The notes below the pieces were generated by a model. That model did not search any database. It was not told the DNA's origin and saw only the letters and a program-made list of their open reading frames with translations. Of a stretch of DNA of 64,000 bases, positions 28,430 through 42,896 are shown piece by piece. The DNA comes from Physella acuta (taxonomy: Eukaryota; Mollusca; Gastropoda; Physidae). The stretch lies in contig NW_026732031.1 of the NCBI RefSeq assembly GCF_028476545.1, positions 62,001 through 126,000 of the forward strand, given 5' to 3'. Every line of letters begins with the position of its first letter. Positions within the stretch are counted from its first letter, which is position 1. Both the position numbers and the translations under genes were made by a program.

Positions 28430-29600
28430 ACCGGGAGTGATCTCCCCTAAACTTTCTCGAATATTCATATCTATATATATAATTCTCTTCTGGGATCAGT
28501 TAGAAAACAAACTGCAAGCGCCTCCTTGCAGTCTCCTCTCTTTCTCTCTATCACTATCACTACCACCCCCACCCCACCCCACCCCCACATTGTCTGGCGT
28601 GAGCTGTGGTCACGCTAAATGTTTACAAAGATAAATGTTTACAAATCGTAGAGCCGTAGAGTCGGGTTTCTATTAGGGGCAGATAATTTAGTTCGATTTT
28701 AAACTTACAGGAGGTAACTAAGAATTAACTAAGAGGAGGCTGCTTTCACGGGGGGGGGGGAGGGAGGGAGGGGGGGGTGTGTAGGGAGGGAGGGGGGGTG
28801 TGTAGGGTCGGGGTTAGGGGAAAGGGGGGGGGGGTTAGTGTTTTAAAGCAAATATTTTCAGTGGCAGCTTGGGACTTTCGAATTCACAAATTATGAATTA
28901 CTGAAAAGTAGAAAATAAAACAACTAATTAGCGGCGTATAATACGCTGCGGGTCGGCTCGTATAAAATAACAGGGGATGGGAACTCGGGCTTTAGACATG
29001 ATTTTTAATCCATTTTAAATACTTAAAAATTTAAAAAATAGGTTAAAATCTCGTAGACAAATTAATTGCACACCAAGTGAACGCCAAATAAAAAAGCGCA
29101 TAATAGTGCGCAATATTATTAGTACTTTTAAAATTTACAATAGTTTTTTGAGAAATCGGAAGTAGCGTAAATGACTACTTCCGGTCAACGGAAATTACTC
29201 AAAATTTAACAGAAGGTAGAGAAATAGATCTTTTACTTACATGTGAAATTTCATTTATCTATCTGAAATAGTACTCAAGTTATAGGCTTTTGAAAAATTC
29301 AAAGTAGGAAAAGTACCACTTCCGGTTATCGGAAATCGCTCAAAAGTTGATACGGATCTACGATTTTGATAAAATACTTATATATGAAATTTCATCAACC
29401 TAGCTGTAACGGTACTCAAGTAATCGTGTTTTCACACGGACACACACACAGACAGACAGACACACAGACATACGGACAAGATTGCAAAATTATGTTTTTC
29501 CGTATCAGTGAGGTGTAAAACGTCGAGATTTGTAAAAATCTCGATTTTTTTTTGCACGATTACAAGACTTTCTCTATACTTCGTATATACGAGAAAGTAA
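28430..29600 (+). mobile_element. TIR element (ACTTTCTCG ends), copy 3, interrupted
   Basis: Outer ends as in 1766-2252, with the Helitron-like insertion at 28467-28962. Close to copy 1 in sequence. Confidence 0.65.
28467..28962 (+). mobile_element. Helitron-like element inserted in a TIR element
   Basis: Same ends as 62601-62941, with a G-rich internal stretch at 28748-28845. It splits the TIR element 28430-29600 near its start. Confidence 0.5.
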
Positions 29601-29747
29601 AAAAAAACATGAATTTAAAAAAATTGTGCATTTACCAATACCATCGTGATAGTAGTGGCTGTGGTCGAACGTATTTGTGATAGAGTATTTTGACTGTAAC
29701 TTACATTACAGGCAGAAACGACACCGACTTTCTATCTAGCTGTAGTA

Positions 29748-29773
<26 letters not shown>

Positions 29774-29825
<52 letters not shown>
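29774..29825. repeat. (CT)n(TA)n microsatellite
   Basis: CT repeats from 29748 followed by TA repeats. Confidence 0.9.
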
Positions 29826-29827
<2 letters not shown>

Positions 29828-30094
29828 GAAAATGTGTACAAAATTATGTTTTTAGTATTATCCAGCTCATCCAGTTGCCGTCCTTTAATATGTTTACTGT
29901 TAACATAGTCGTCCATTGATTGTTTCAGTCTTTACTTAGTTCCAGATGATCATTATTATGCGGTGCTATGTGGTCAGCCTTGTAGCATGAAAGTGCTCCG
30001 TTTACACGTTTTCATTTCGCACGTTGACTCGCATTATGTAAAATCAATTCAATGTCAATCCACATTAAAAAACAACAACAACATAATATATCAG

Positions 30095-30345
30095 AGGGAT
30101 AGCGTGGTTGGCTGGTAGCTCCTACGACATATAACCCGAAAGTCTCGAGTTCGAATCACGAGCACTGGTCTGTAGAACGTCACAGTCAACTGATCTCTCA
30201 CGTTATGGTGTGTATAGGTGCATAGGCCAAATGCTGACTACACCATACATTAATATACGGTGATTTACAGTAACACCAAAAAACCTGAAATTTATATGTT
30301 AACTCTACTTCACATGACGAATGAAAGATAAAGTTCAACCTTTAC
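30095..30345 (+). mobile_element. SINE, plus strand
   Basis: Head GCGTGGTTGGCTGGTAGCTC, B-box-like GAGTTCGAATC, tail TAACTCTACTTCACATGACG. Confidence 0.65.
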
Positions 30346-30683
30346 TTGAAGCTGTAATACATTTTTTATTTTTCGATATCTTTTGAATCAAAATATGAGA
30401 GGTACAAAAAATAAGGAAAACGCAAAATACAATGAATATATTGTAACTGTTTTTAATTAGTCAAGAAGTAACATTGTATAAATGAAACATTACGCGCAAG
30501 TAAAAGGTAACAAGTAGAAATGTAGTAGCATCCAAATGGGTCCATGACACATACAATAAAATAGATAAGTACAACATCTAAATACTAAATATAGCAAAAC
30601 ACTTCATGTCGACGTATTATGCGAACTGCGAATTTAATAACTCTTTTGATGCCAATGTTAAAGGACTTTCTATGGTCGAGGTA

Positions 30684-30750
30684 TTATGCGAACAAGGCGA
30701 GATTTAACCCTTCTGAGACCAGAGTTTTGCATTCCACAGGTGCATTAGCT
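30684..30750 (-). CDS. Gene 2 terminal exon
   Basis: After a strong polypyrimidine acceptor (TTTTTTTCTGCAG) it encodes [20 protein letters not shown] then A and TAA. The pattern V-x-C-x-x-L near the end is typical of animal peroxidase C-termini. Phase 2 agrees with the donor at 31944. A roughly 75-base partial duplicate of the exon end lies just downstream (30605-30640). Confidence 0.75.
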
Positions 30751-30944
30751 CTGCAGAAAAAAAGAAAAAAAAAAGATTTGTTAGAAGCTGCTGTAAATGT
30801 TTCTTTGATTAAAGATATGCTCATATTTATTTGTCGAAGTGTAAAAATATGTATCTAAACCTTTCTCATAACGTGGAGTTGTTAAGCTTTAAAAATATCG
30901 GAAAGGTACTTTTAAAAATGTATTTTAATTTAATTTTAGCTATC

Positions 30945-30985
<41 letters not shown>

Positions 30986-33900
30986 AGAAAAAAGTAATGA
31001 TAAGTTTGTAGTTAACTAGCCATCTGAGTTCTATACCAATCAGAGGCGCAGCGACCCTTCCCGGCGCTCGGGGACAAACTTTCGATTTGCACACCCCCTT
31101 CGAACTTTTCATTTGCACCCCATCAAAGTTTCAATTTGGCGCCCCCCCCCCCCCTAAGGTCGGCGCCCGGGTACATTTGTCGTCCCCCCCCGCCCAACCC
31201 CCTCGCTACGCCTCTGATACCAATGCTGCACCATCCACGCAAAAAAACGCGTAGCTTGAACTACTAAACACTATCTTTGTGGAATTTACTTTGGGAACTA
31301 AACAAGCGTTTATATCTAAAAACTTAATGCTAACTATTTGATACAAAGTTAATCTAAACATTTCCCATGAATTTACCTTAGCAATGGGGACTTAAAATAT
31401 TTCTTAGAAGAACTTACTTTTGTAATGGTAACTAAACTTAAAATTGTCTTTAAGGATTTTACTTTAGCGTTGGGAACTTCCAGCTACATATTTTCTTTGT
31501 TGAAATTACCATTGTGCTAAGAACTATAAACTAAACATTATCTTTAAGGGATTTATTTTTATTATGGAAATTTTAGCTAACCATTATCTTTATTGAACTT
31601 ACCATAGTGCCAAAACTAGAAGCTAAACATTATCTTTTAGGAACTTGCTTTTGTTTTTGGGAATATTAAGCTAAACATTATCTTTAAGGCACCAACCATT
31701 GTGTCAATAACTATAAGCAAAACATTATCTTTGTAGATGATGTAAAGCTGAACATTATCTTTAAAGAACTTACCATTGTGTCAATAACTATAAGCAAAAC
31801 ATTATCTTTGTTGATGATGTAAAGCTAAACATTATCTTTTAGGAACTTACTTTGTGTTGGGATTTTCAAACTAAATATTATCTTTGTAGAACTTACCACT
31901 GTGCCAAGAACCATAAGCTAACTATTATCTTTAAGGAACTTACTTTTGTGTTGGGAACTTGAAGACGTCGGGTTGAATGAAGGGGATGTTGGTATTGGCA
32001 CATATGATGTGGGCTAATGATGTGTTTCGTAGAGATTTCAGTTGATCTACAAATACATTAATCGATGAGATACAAGATTTTATAAATTTCTCTATTTCAT
32101 TATTTTAATTTTATACCCTGGCTTACTATGTTTTTAAAAACAAGCAGTGCTTCTCAATTATTTTTTTAGATTCAAAATAACCATTCATAATTAAGAAAAA
32201 CTTAAAAATGTAATAAATTAACATTGATATGAATAGGTTAATTAAGTGGTTTTATAAATTACCGTGCCATTACTAGATAATGCTTTTATTTCTTATTTAT
32301 GAAATTTAATATGTAAAATACATGTTAAAAAAATTGTTTCATCAATATCTGCTGTGTGTGTTTTACATGTTTTACTCACCATTTGTGAAGGCTATCGCCG
32401 TCTCGTCGGTGTCAAAGAAGAAACGGTCGCCATATTTGAGGTTGTAGAACTGGGTTCCCAGGATGCAGCTCAAGGTGGGGCCGACAATCGCGTTTGTTCC
32501 TTCCTCCACGGGTTCATGTACCAGCCCCGTAAAGAGGTCAATGTCATCCACAGATCTGAAGGTCAATAGTTCAAAAAGGTTAGAACAGATAAGCACAAGA
32601 AGTGGACATTGCCTGAACACAGTCACAAGGTTAATTAGAAAAGTAAGTAGTAAGAAAAGTTTCCCTTTCAAACCTGACGGTCTATGGGGCAAGTGAAGTA
32701 GAGTTCACTTGTTTCTGTGACCTAGGCATATGAAGAGATAGCGTGGTCAGCAATATGCCCAGCCGCCTTTACTTTCCCTAACGTGAGTTAGGTACCCATC
32801 AGAGTTGGGTGGACTCAGGGACGGTCTACTGACTTTAACCCGGATTCGAACTCGAGACTTACGGGTTAACAGTTCAGCTCTCTACAGCTAGACCACTCCG
32901 TCCCATTAATTAGATAATCTGATTAATAATTTTGAAAAATGGTAGACTCATTAAATAAATAATTATTTCAAGGGACATAATTAACGACAGGTTGACTAGT
33001 CCTTCAAGTGTGTTGATTCAATATTTCTTTTATTTCGTTACTAATCAGCAGCTAACTAATTACTGGACCTGTCAAAGGGTCGGGGGAGTTTGAGTGGTTA
33101 ACTTAGGTTAGTGCAATTTGTTAGGTCATTGAACTTGAGAGTAGGACTAGAGCTCCGACCCTCGGAAAAAATTCATACGGAAAAAAAAACAAATAAATTG
33201 AGGAATTTGGATAATTAAATTTTTTTGATCATGTACATACCTACTTATAAAGTGCAGCAAGCTGAACCACCAAATCAATACCTATTTATAAAGTAAGGGG
33301 CGGAGTGGTCGGATGACTGACGGTTCGGATCCCGGCATCGAGACCGTAGGCTTCCCTGAGTTCACCCAGCTCTAAACAGTACCCGATTCACGTTAAATAT
33401 ACCTTTCATGGAAACATGTGAACTCTACTTCACCCGCCAGGTTGTATGGGTGACTCTACTTTTTTAAAAATAAAGTATAACGAACGGAGCAACCTAAGAA
33501 CTATGAACATATATTACATCATTATATCATTATATTATATCATTACATCAGGTCCATGTTAGGAGCCACCGTATTTATACCTACTTATACAGTCTATCAG
33601 AGCATCGCTTGCAGCCACCGTATTTATACCTACTTATAAAGTACATCAGAGCCACCGTATTTATACCTACTTATAAAGTACATCAGAGCCACCGTATTTA
33701 TACCTACTTATAAAGTACATCACAGCCACCGTATTTATACCTACTTATAAAGTACATCAGAGCCACCGTATTTATACCTACTTATAAAGTACATCAGAGC
33801 CACCGTATTTATACCTACTTATAAAGTACATCAGAGCCACCGTATTTATACCTACTTATAAAGTACATCAGAGCCACCGTATTTATACCTACTTATAAAG

Positions 33901-36900
33901 TACATCAGAGCCACCGTATTTATACCTACTTATAAAGTACATCAGAGCCACCGTATTTATACCTACTTATAAAGTACATCAGAGCCACCGTATTTATACC
34001 TACTTATAAAGTACATCACAGCCACCGTATTTATACCTACTTATAAAGTACATCACAGCCACCGTATTTATACCTACTTATAAAGTACATCAGAGCCACC
34101 GTATTTATACCTACTTATAAAGCACATCAGAGCCACCGTATTTATACCTACTTATAAAGTACATCAGAGCCACACAAGAAGCCACCGTATTTATAACTAC
34201 TTATACACTCATTAATATACATCTATCAGCGGCACACAATGAGCCACCATATTTATACCTAATCATACAAACTATCAGAGCCACACTAGGAGCCACTTAC
34301 TTATAAACCCGAGCCAACTGAGCCACGTTAGGGCCGAGAGCCTCCACGTCGTTGAACCCAGTCAGGGGTCGGAGCCCACACAGAGCCCTGTAGGCCGTAT
34401 ACGGTGGTATACCGTGGTCACGTGCACGCTGGATGTTCAAAGAGATCAGGTCAAGTCCCCTGCCCGGGGGTCCACTCAGGGGCTCGAACAGGTGGTTTGT
34501 GATTTCACCAACTGAAAACAACACAAACACATACCTTTATATTTATATAACATTGATTCTATTTTTAGCTACTTTTTAACTCTTTGTGGAGGAGCAGTCT
34601 AAAATTGTTTATTTAAAATTTTAAAAAGCTTTAAATACATTAATTTGAAAAAAGAAAAATGCTTGTGGTATTGTAAAATATCAAGTTTAATTGATTTTAA
34701 ACATAAAAAACTAAATTTTGTAATTTATTTTGAAAATTAAACTAGGTATATTTTGTAATTTAATAAATTAAAAAAAAAGGAATAGCAAAATATAACAAAC
34801 GAAATCTACTCCCCAAAGGTTGTTCTATAAAGTTTTCAATAACTCATTCAATGATTTTGCGGTATGACTACTCTTCTTCTTCTACTTCTTAATTTTTAGT
34901 GTTGGAAGGGCTCGAGCCTTATCTGCAAGAGGGTCTTAACTCGAGACTTTTTCGAATTTATCAACCATGAGCTTTTTGCAGAATCGACCACGCCTCCATC
35001 AGAATTAAGGATTACGTGTCAACTGGTTATGCGCAAATTTCAGCCTGCTTTTCTTTTTGAATTTGTTTCCATAGACTTTGTCCAACCAAGAACTAACTAC
35101 AAGGCAGCAGTTGTTTAATTTTGGGGCTGTCTCTTCTAGAAGAGTGGCTGTCCCCAGCTAACGAGCCTCATCTGCCCGGGGGTTCAACCTCGAGACTTTT
35201 CGGTTTAGCAACCATGAGCTATATCGACTCGACAACTCCGACCACTATTGACTACTATAATTACATTAAAAAAAAATCTGCTCACCAAAGTTTCTGTCAA
35301 TCTTCTGCGCATTCCTGAGACCAGGGGTTCCCATGCCAACGATTCCAACGATCACGTCTTCCAGGTTCTCAAGCACTTCCGCTGGTCTGTGGACACAGGT
35401 TGTGATTAAAGTTAAGGACCCGCATGTTTTTTTTTTAAAATTATTTAGTGTATAAAGATAACTTATACGCGACGATTCGATGCTGTTAACACGAGCGTGA
35501 GAGATGAGACATTGGGGGAATTCATTTTTGACACATTTTAAAAAAGTAAAATTTTACGAAAGGAGCACAGACAACACGTCCACATGAAAAATTCTTTACT
35601 AAAAAATTCAGTACTAAAAGGGGAGATAATACAATCACCACAACAAAACGTACCGTCATTCGTGGACGATTTAATACTAAAAGGGGAAGTAATTCAATAT
35701 CAGTACCGATAACTCGATTAATTAATCGGAGAACTTAATTCGTGAATATTTCTGTACCTGTGACCTGAACTCGGGCTTTATATTAGGAGCAGATACTTGT
35801 ATTTTAGAATTAGGAACGCCCGCTGCTAATCAGGAGTTAATTAATTACTTTTATTTATTTGTTGGTGTCGTCTTTTTGAAATGCGCACCCATTAAAAAGA
35901 ATATATAACGTACCCATTATTTCAAAACTAATACATTTTTAAGTCATTCACATTCCTTTTATCAACAAAGTTATTTAGACAATAACGAGCGAGAAAAAAA
36001 AACAAAAAACAAGCGTATAAACTTAAAAACGAAATTAACAATTCATTTTTTTGGCGCAGAAAGACATAAGAAATTTTTTTTCTGGGTTTTTTCTTTAAGA
36101 TATGATAGAAATGCGTTTGACACTTATGAAATTATAGCGACCACCATTTTACCTTTTTACGTTTTACGTTGTTACAAAGATGGCTTCTCCTTTTATCAGT
36201 GCTTTCACGAGAATTACAAGAATTTGAAGATTTTTAAAAAATTTAAACCACGAACAATGAACTTGGTAAATAGTTAATCAAGTTATTTTACCTATTGAAT
36301 AGTTCTCTCAGAGGAACCCGACGGTTCCCTATGGGGAACACAGTGGGAATCAAAGAGTGTCCGAATCTCATTGCAGCTGTGGAGAACTCGTTGAGGATTC
36401 TGGGATCGACGCCATTGTTCCTGGTGGTCCTTCCGGTCTTGGAGGGAAGTTTGAGCTGGGCGGCCTGTTTGCCGAGGATGATGGGAAGCCATTCGTTGTA
36501 GGTGATGACCTGCTGCAGAGCTGGAGGATTAGAGGATTGGGGGATTGGGTGGTCAAGTGATTGGGTGATTGGGTGGTCAAGTGATTGGGTGAGTGGGTGG
36601 TTAAGTGATTAAGTGATCAGGTTGATGGGTGATTGGGTGATTGGGTGATTGGGTGATTGGGTGATTGGGTGGTTAAGTGATTGGGTGATTGGGTGGTCTA
36701 GTGATTGGGTGGTAAAGTGATTGGGTGATTGGATGGTCAAGTGATTGGATGGTTGGGTGGTCAAGTGATTGGGTGGAGAGGTGGTCAAATGATTGGATGA
36801 AGGGGTGGTCAAATGATTGGGTGATTGGGTGGTCAAGTGATTGGGTGATTGGGTGGTCAAGTGATTGGGGATCAGGTGGATGCGTGATTGGGTAGTAAAG

Positions 36901-38428
36901 TGGTTGGGTGATTGGGTGGTCAAGTGATTGCAGGATTAGGTGGTCAAGTGATTTGGTGATTGGGTGGTCAAGTGATTGTGTGATTGGGTGGTCAAGTGAT
37001 TGGGTGATTGGGTGGTCAAGTGATAGGATTATTAAGTGGTCAAGTGATTGGAGGATTAGGTGGTCAAGTGATTGGGTAATTGAATGGGTGATTAAGTGAT
37101 TGGTTGGTGGGTTTATGTTCAAATGGGTGAGAATATGATTAATTGTATGGATGATTGGTAATATATATGCCTAATGTTGAATACACAAAAAAAATTATTA
37201 AATACTTTTTATTGGGGCATACAATCCGTGTTTGGCGATGCACAAATGACCACGCAACTTACCGCCGATAATTTTTCTGGTCAGTTGGAAGATCTGCTCC
37301 TCGCTGTCCCTTGGCCTGAGCCTGGCCAATGTTCTGGCTATCCTGTTGTGTTCCCGCATCCAAAGGGTGTGGAGAGAGCCGAGGGCGGGATGCTCGTTCA
37401 CACGTATATCACCTGAACATTGACAAGGTTGGAAGGGGTTAACATCAGGTAGAAAGTCCTGAATTTAAGCTCTTACTTTCAAAAAGTTTACTATTGTGTT
37501 TTATTGATTTACTGTAATTATTTAAAAAAAAACATTTCGCAGAAAGTTTGTATTTTTTAAGATTTAAAATAAATTGATTAATTCTTCAGAAATCTATCGT
37601 AAGCACAGTGATTAAATGATCATAAATTCTGATTATAAAATTCATGTACCAGTTAAGTCTCATTCGGGAAATTTATTACAAGTGTAATATAAAAAAAATA
37701 ATGTACTAATAAAGCCTGATTTGGGAAAACGTGTAATAGTTAGGTCTTAGTAAAGAGATTACGTACAAGATAAGCCCGATTTGTCAAATCTTGTACTAGT
37801 AAAGTCGGATTAGGAAAATATTGTACTAGTTAAGGCTGAATTTTATATAAATAATGTATTATTTAAGTCTCATTAGGGAAAGTATTTACTAATTAAGTCT
37901 ATTTGGGCAGTCAAGAGCTTAGGTCAGATTATAGCAATCAGGTACTAGTAAAGTCTGAATATAGAAATATTTTACTAGGTAAGTCTCATGAGGGAAATCA
38001 TTTACTAGTAAACTCTATCTGGGTAATCATGTACTTAAGTCAGATGATGGGAATCAAGTACTAGTTAAGTCAGCAGTCTCCCCACCCACCTGCAAGAAAA
38101 CAGTAGTCCCCTGTCCCTGGTCTAGTGATACAACCACCATCACTCTCCGGTAAGAACCCTCCGTTTTTCGTTTTCAGCAAATAACCTGCAAAATATTTAT
38201 CAAGCACGCTCAAAAAATGATTTTAAAAAATATAAGCACAAGAGAATAATGTTGTTTTACTTTACAATTAAAATAGTAAATTAAAAAAGTATAAGAGAAT
38301 TTTTTACTTTTGCCATCTCTGACTTTCGCTGCCACTTCCTCTGTAGATCCGTAAATTTGTGAAGCGTCAACAAAGGAGGTCAAGGAGTTGACTTGCTCTC
38401 TTGGGCCTGTACAGTATTTATTGCATTT

Positions 38429-38511
<83 letters not shown>

Positions 38512-39585
38512 GTGGGTGTGACAGTCTTTCTCTCTGTGTGTGTGTGTGAGTATGCGCGTGTGTGGATGTGTGTGCGTGTGTTTGTAGATGTGTGTGTGTG
38601 TATGTGTGTTTGACGCGTGTGTGGATGTGTGTGCGTGTGTTTGTAGATGTGTGTGTGTGTATGTGTGTTTGTGTGTGTGAAGACCCCCCCCCCCAGCATT
38701 ATGACGACTAAACACAAACTTACTGAGTTCACAACCGTCCCCACTGGCTGCTGGAATAGACCTGATGAACTCCATACAGCTGCCCACAAAGTTGTCCTCT
38801 TCTGGTGGCAGAACGATGGGAAAACAGTTCCTGGAGGAAAGTTTAAGGGTATTTAGTAAGGGCGTGGCTTCAGAGGTAGAGCACTAGACTGATAACCCGA
38901 AGGTCCCGAGTTAAATCCAGGTTCAAGTCGGTACAGAATCCCTGTCTATCAAGCTCTGAAGGGTACCTAACTCATGTTAGGGAGAGTAAAAACGGCTTGG
39001 CAAAGTGCTGACCACACCTTCCCTTTGTATGGCGAGGTCAAGAAAAATGTCAACTCTACTTTATCTCTTCAGTAGATCGCTATGTCTAAAGAGGAATCTT
39101 TACTTTTCTTTACTTTTGTTAAATTAACAGGACAACCATTTGTTTACACATCATTGCTTGATTTGGTACTTCAGAACTACAGCGGTTACATGGGGAATAT
39201 CATTTTAAAAAGCGGTGAAAGACTTACTTGTCTAGAGGGGAGGAGATTCTAGTGCCATTAGCACCGCAGCACCTAATCAGTCTGTCACTTTCTGTAGAAT
39301 ATATTTACACAGGATTTACACAGGTTTTAAACAAATTTGTATACACGTTTTTAAAAGGTTTTTACACTTGATTATACAGGTTGTACACAGGTATATACAG
39401 GTTTTATATAGGTTTTTATAAAGGTTGTACAAGGGTTGTACAAAGGTTTTATACACATTTTATACTGGTTTTTAGCAGGCTTACGTAAGCATTAATACAG
39501 GATTTTACACATTTTTTACAAAAATGTTTGATTACGTAATTTAAATATAGCTTTGTTAGTATTACACTCTAAATATATATATATG

Positions 39586-39651
<66 letters not shown>

Positions 39652-42600
39652 AATATAGCTTTGTTAGTATTACACTCTAAATATATATATATATATATAT
39701 ATATAAATATATATATACATCTCGGATATTTCGAGTTGACTATGGTTGAGTTACAACGTTAATTTGGGACTAAAACACTAGAGACAAAATGGATTAATAT
39801 ACAGATTAAATTATTCAGACAAGAGTAGCCAATTCAGAAAAAAAAAATATTTTTCCACCTTTTATGTTTATAACACACGAATGTTTACTTTTTGATACAT
39901 TAAACGTAGACACATATTAAAGAATTTTGTTTTTTTCAATGAATATTTCAACGATGTGCATCTAATAATTTCTTAGCTTCATCACATAAAATAAGAGTCA
40001 ATCAATTTGAGTTATATTACAAGTCTAATCCCTGGATTACAAAGGTCAAATATTTTCACCTTTGACCTGCAGGGCACAAAATACTCACCAGTTGCAACTG
40101 GGAAACCTGTGACGTCATGGTCAAGCCACTGACCCCACTGCATGACCATGAGGGTCTTACTCAGCAGGTCTGTGACGTCAGGGTGGACAAGGCGACTGAC
40201 CAGACGAGGGCTGGGCAGGGGCGTGCCATCAACACCAGACACGCGAGGGGCGCCAATGCCTGAAATACAATGTAGCGTTTTAGTCACTCGTCGTCGCAAA
40301 CACACATTTAATAGAACTTCACACACACGTTTAATTCAACTTTTAACTATTTCAAGTTTACTATTGGAAAAAAAAATCTTTACTATAATTAAACAGTCAT
40401 GTGTGCTAAAGGTTCGGCCAGTAAACATTTGGTCCATGATAATATTTTGGCCAATAACGTTATTACCCGTGCTAATATTTTGGTCTACAGCTCTGAGACC
40501 CAAGCTGATATTTTGGCCATTATTTATATGACCCAGACTAATAATTTGGCCAACAACCTCATGGCCCAGTCTAATATACGACAAACAGCTATATGTGTCA
40601 GGCTAATATTTTGGCCAACATCCCTATAATTTAAGTAAATATTTTGGCCAACATCCCTATAATCTAAGCAAATATTTTGGCCAAAATTATTATAAAACAA
40701 GAAACTATTCTGGCCTACATCCCTAAAAAACAGGAAAATATTTTAATCAACATCCCTATAAAACAGGAAAATATTTTGGCCAACATTCCTGCAACTCAGA
40801 CTACCATTATGGCCAACATCCCTAAAAACAGGAAACTTATTTGGCCAACACCCTAGAAAACAGGAAATTATTTTGGTCAACATTCCTGTAAAACGTAAAA
40901 ATATATTCGCCAACATCCATATAAAACAGAAAACTATTTTGACCAACATCCCTATTACCCAGACGCCTCTAGCTTGTTACTCACCGTCCTCATACTCTGA
41001 GTTGAGCATCCTGGACACAGGCTTGAAGGACGCACCCCAGTTTTTGGGGTGGTTGCAGCTCCCGTCTACTGTCCTGTACTCACGGAGAGCGACGTCAGTG
41101 CATAGCTGGCAGACGATTCGAATATTTACTAATTAGCTCTTTTTGTTTTAATTATACGTGTGATTGAGACATCGTACTAACCATTTGGTAGACAACAAAG
41201 AAAACCACATTTACACATGTAAACAATATATGACTCAGACAATGACCGTGTAGTGACAATTTTCGGACCATAAAATGACCACATAAGTTGACCATATTAT
41301 ATTGACCAAACGTTAACCATAGCCCACATATCGACCACATACGTTGATCATAGACCATATACTGACCACATGCATTGATTAAAAGTTGACCACAGACCAC
41401 CCATCGACTAAACGTTGAACATTGCCATCATATTGACCCCATTCATTGACCATAGACCACAAATAGACCCGAAATTTGAACATAAGTTTACCATATACCA
41501 CGTATTGTTACAAATACAATGCATCTGTCATATTGCTCGCATATTGACCAGACATTGACTAGTCATTGACCAAACATGAAATATCACCTCATACTGACCC
41601 CACATCGACCCCCACAAATAGGACTAACTGACAAAACATTAAACCAACACATTGACTGACCACACATCTACCCCACAAAGACATTTTACCAACAATACAT
41701 TGGCCCAATACACTGACCACATATCGACCCCACAAATACGACTCACTGACAAAACATTAAACCCACACACTGACTGACCACACATCGACCCCACCCGGAC
41801 GACTCACTGACAATACATTGGCCCAATACCACACATCGACCCCACAAATACGACTCACTGACAATCCATTAAGCCCACACACTGACCACGCAATACTGAC
41901 CTCTCTAAAGTCCTGGCTGTATCGAAGACCCGCCCCACGAAAACTTCCTGTGCTCAAAGCCCCGGTCCTCTGTGCCAGGTTGAAGAACTGCACAGTTTGA
42001 CTTCTGCACGCACCTGGCCAGGTAAACAAAAAATCAATTTTCATTCACTCAAAAAACTTGTTCTTCTTCACAAGATAGATACATCAACTTTTTGTGTTGA
42101 ATGTTACTTAAAGTGAAAAAAAAAAGAGTTTTTCAATAGAGATATTGAATTATAAATTATTACTATATTAATTCTTATTTACTTTCTATAAAGATCAATA
42201 AAAAAGTAAATATTAAATTAAAGTAAACCTGAAAATTATTAATGTAAGATATTTTGGTGATAAACACAATTTACATATAAACCTAAAAATAAACAACTTA
42301 TGTTGCATTTTAAAGCCATATATCTAATGTATTTTTTACTAATAAAAAGTATTATTGTATTAAAATCAAGTTAAAAATAGTTCAATTTAAACATATAGAC
42401 TAACTGGTCAACTACTGTTGTTTATTTTTGCATGACATCCTAAATAATCATCAAAAACATGAACAAACTAAACATAGTTACAAAAGTAGTAAGGTGTTTT
42501 TATTTACAAAACAAACTCCCATAGTATTCATCTCGCAGCTTCAAGCAAAACAAAACAGACGATTAGGATACACAGGTGACCGAAAACACGACCAGGTGTG

Positions 42601-42828
42601 TTTAACAGGTGCGTTGTTTGCTTATGCTAACGTAGGTATAGGCAGAAGTCAGGTGTACTGTGTACATAAGGATAGTCAGTGCAAGTACAGGTGCTAATTG
42701 TGTACATACACGTGTATTGACATAAGAGATTACTTGGTGAGAGAACACATACACGGGCAGTGAACTCACGCACGGGGATATAAACTTGCACTAAACAAAC
42801 TGATTTACAGATGCTTAAGTTGTGATGA

Positions 42829-42896
<68 letters not shown>

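Noticed and set aside
33297-33370. tRNA gene candidates at SINE heads (also 14005, 38870, 45795, 54719)
   Set aside because: Only A/B-box-like segments are present; cloverleaf pairing is incomplete and each continues into SINE body sequence.
33560-34300. Evenly spaced repeats suggesting a CRISPR array
   Set aside because: Units are directly contiguous with no unique spacers, in a eukaryotic intron.
36609-37122. Thr/Pro/Gln-rich frames next to gene 2 exon 11
   Set aside because: Direct reading of the 12/24-base minisatellite; the true exon begins at 36520.
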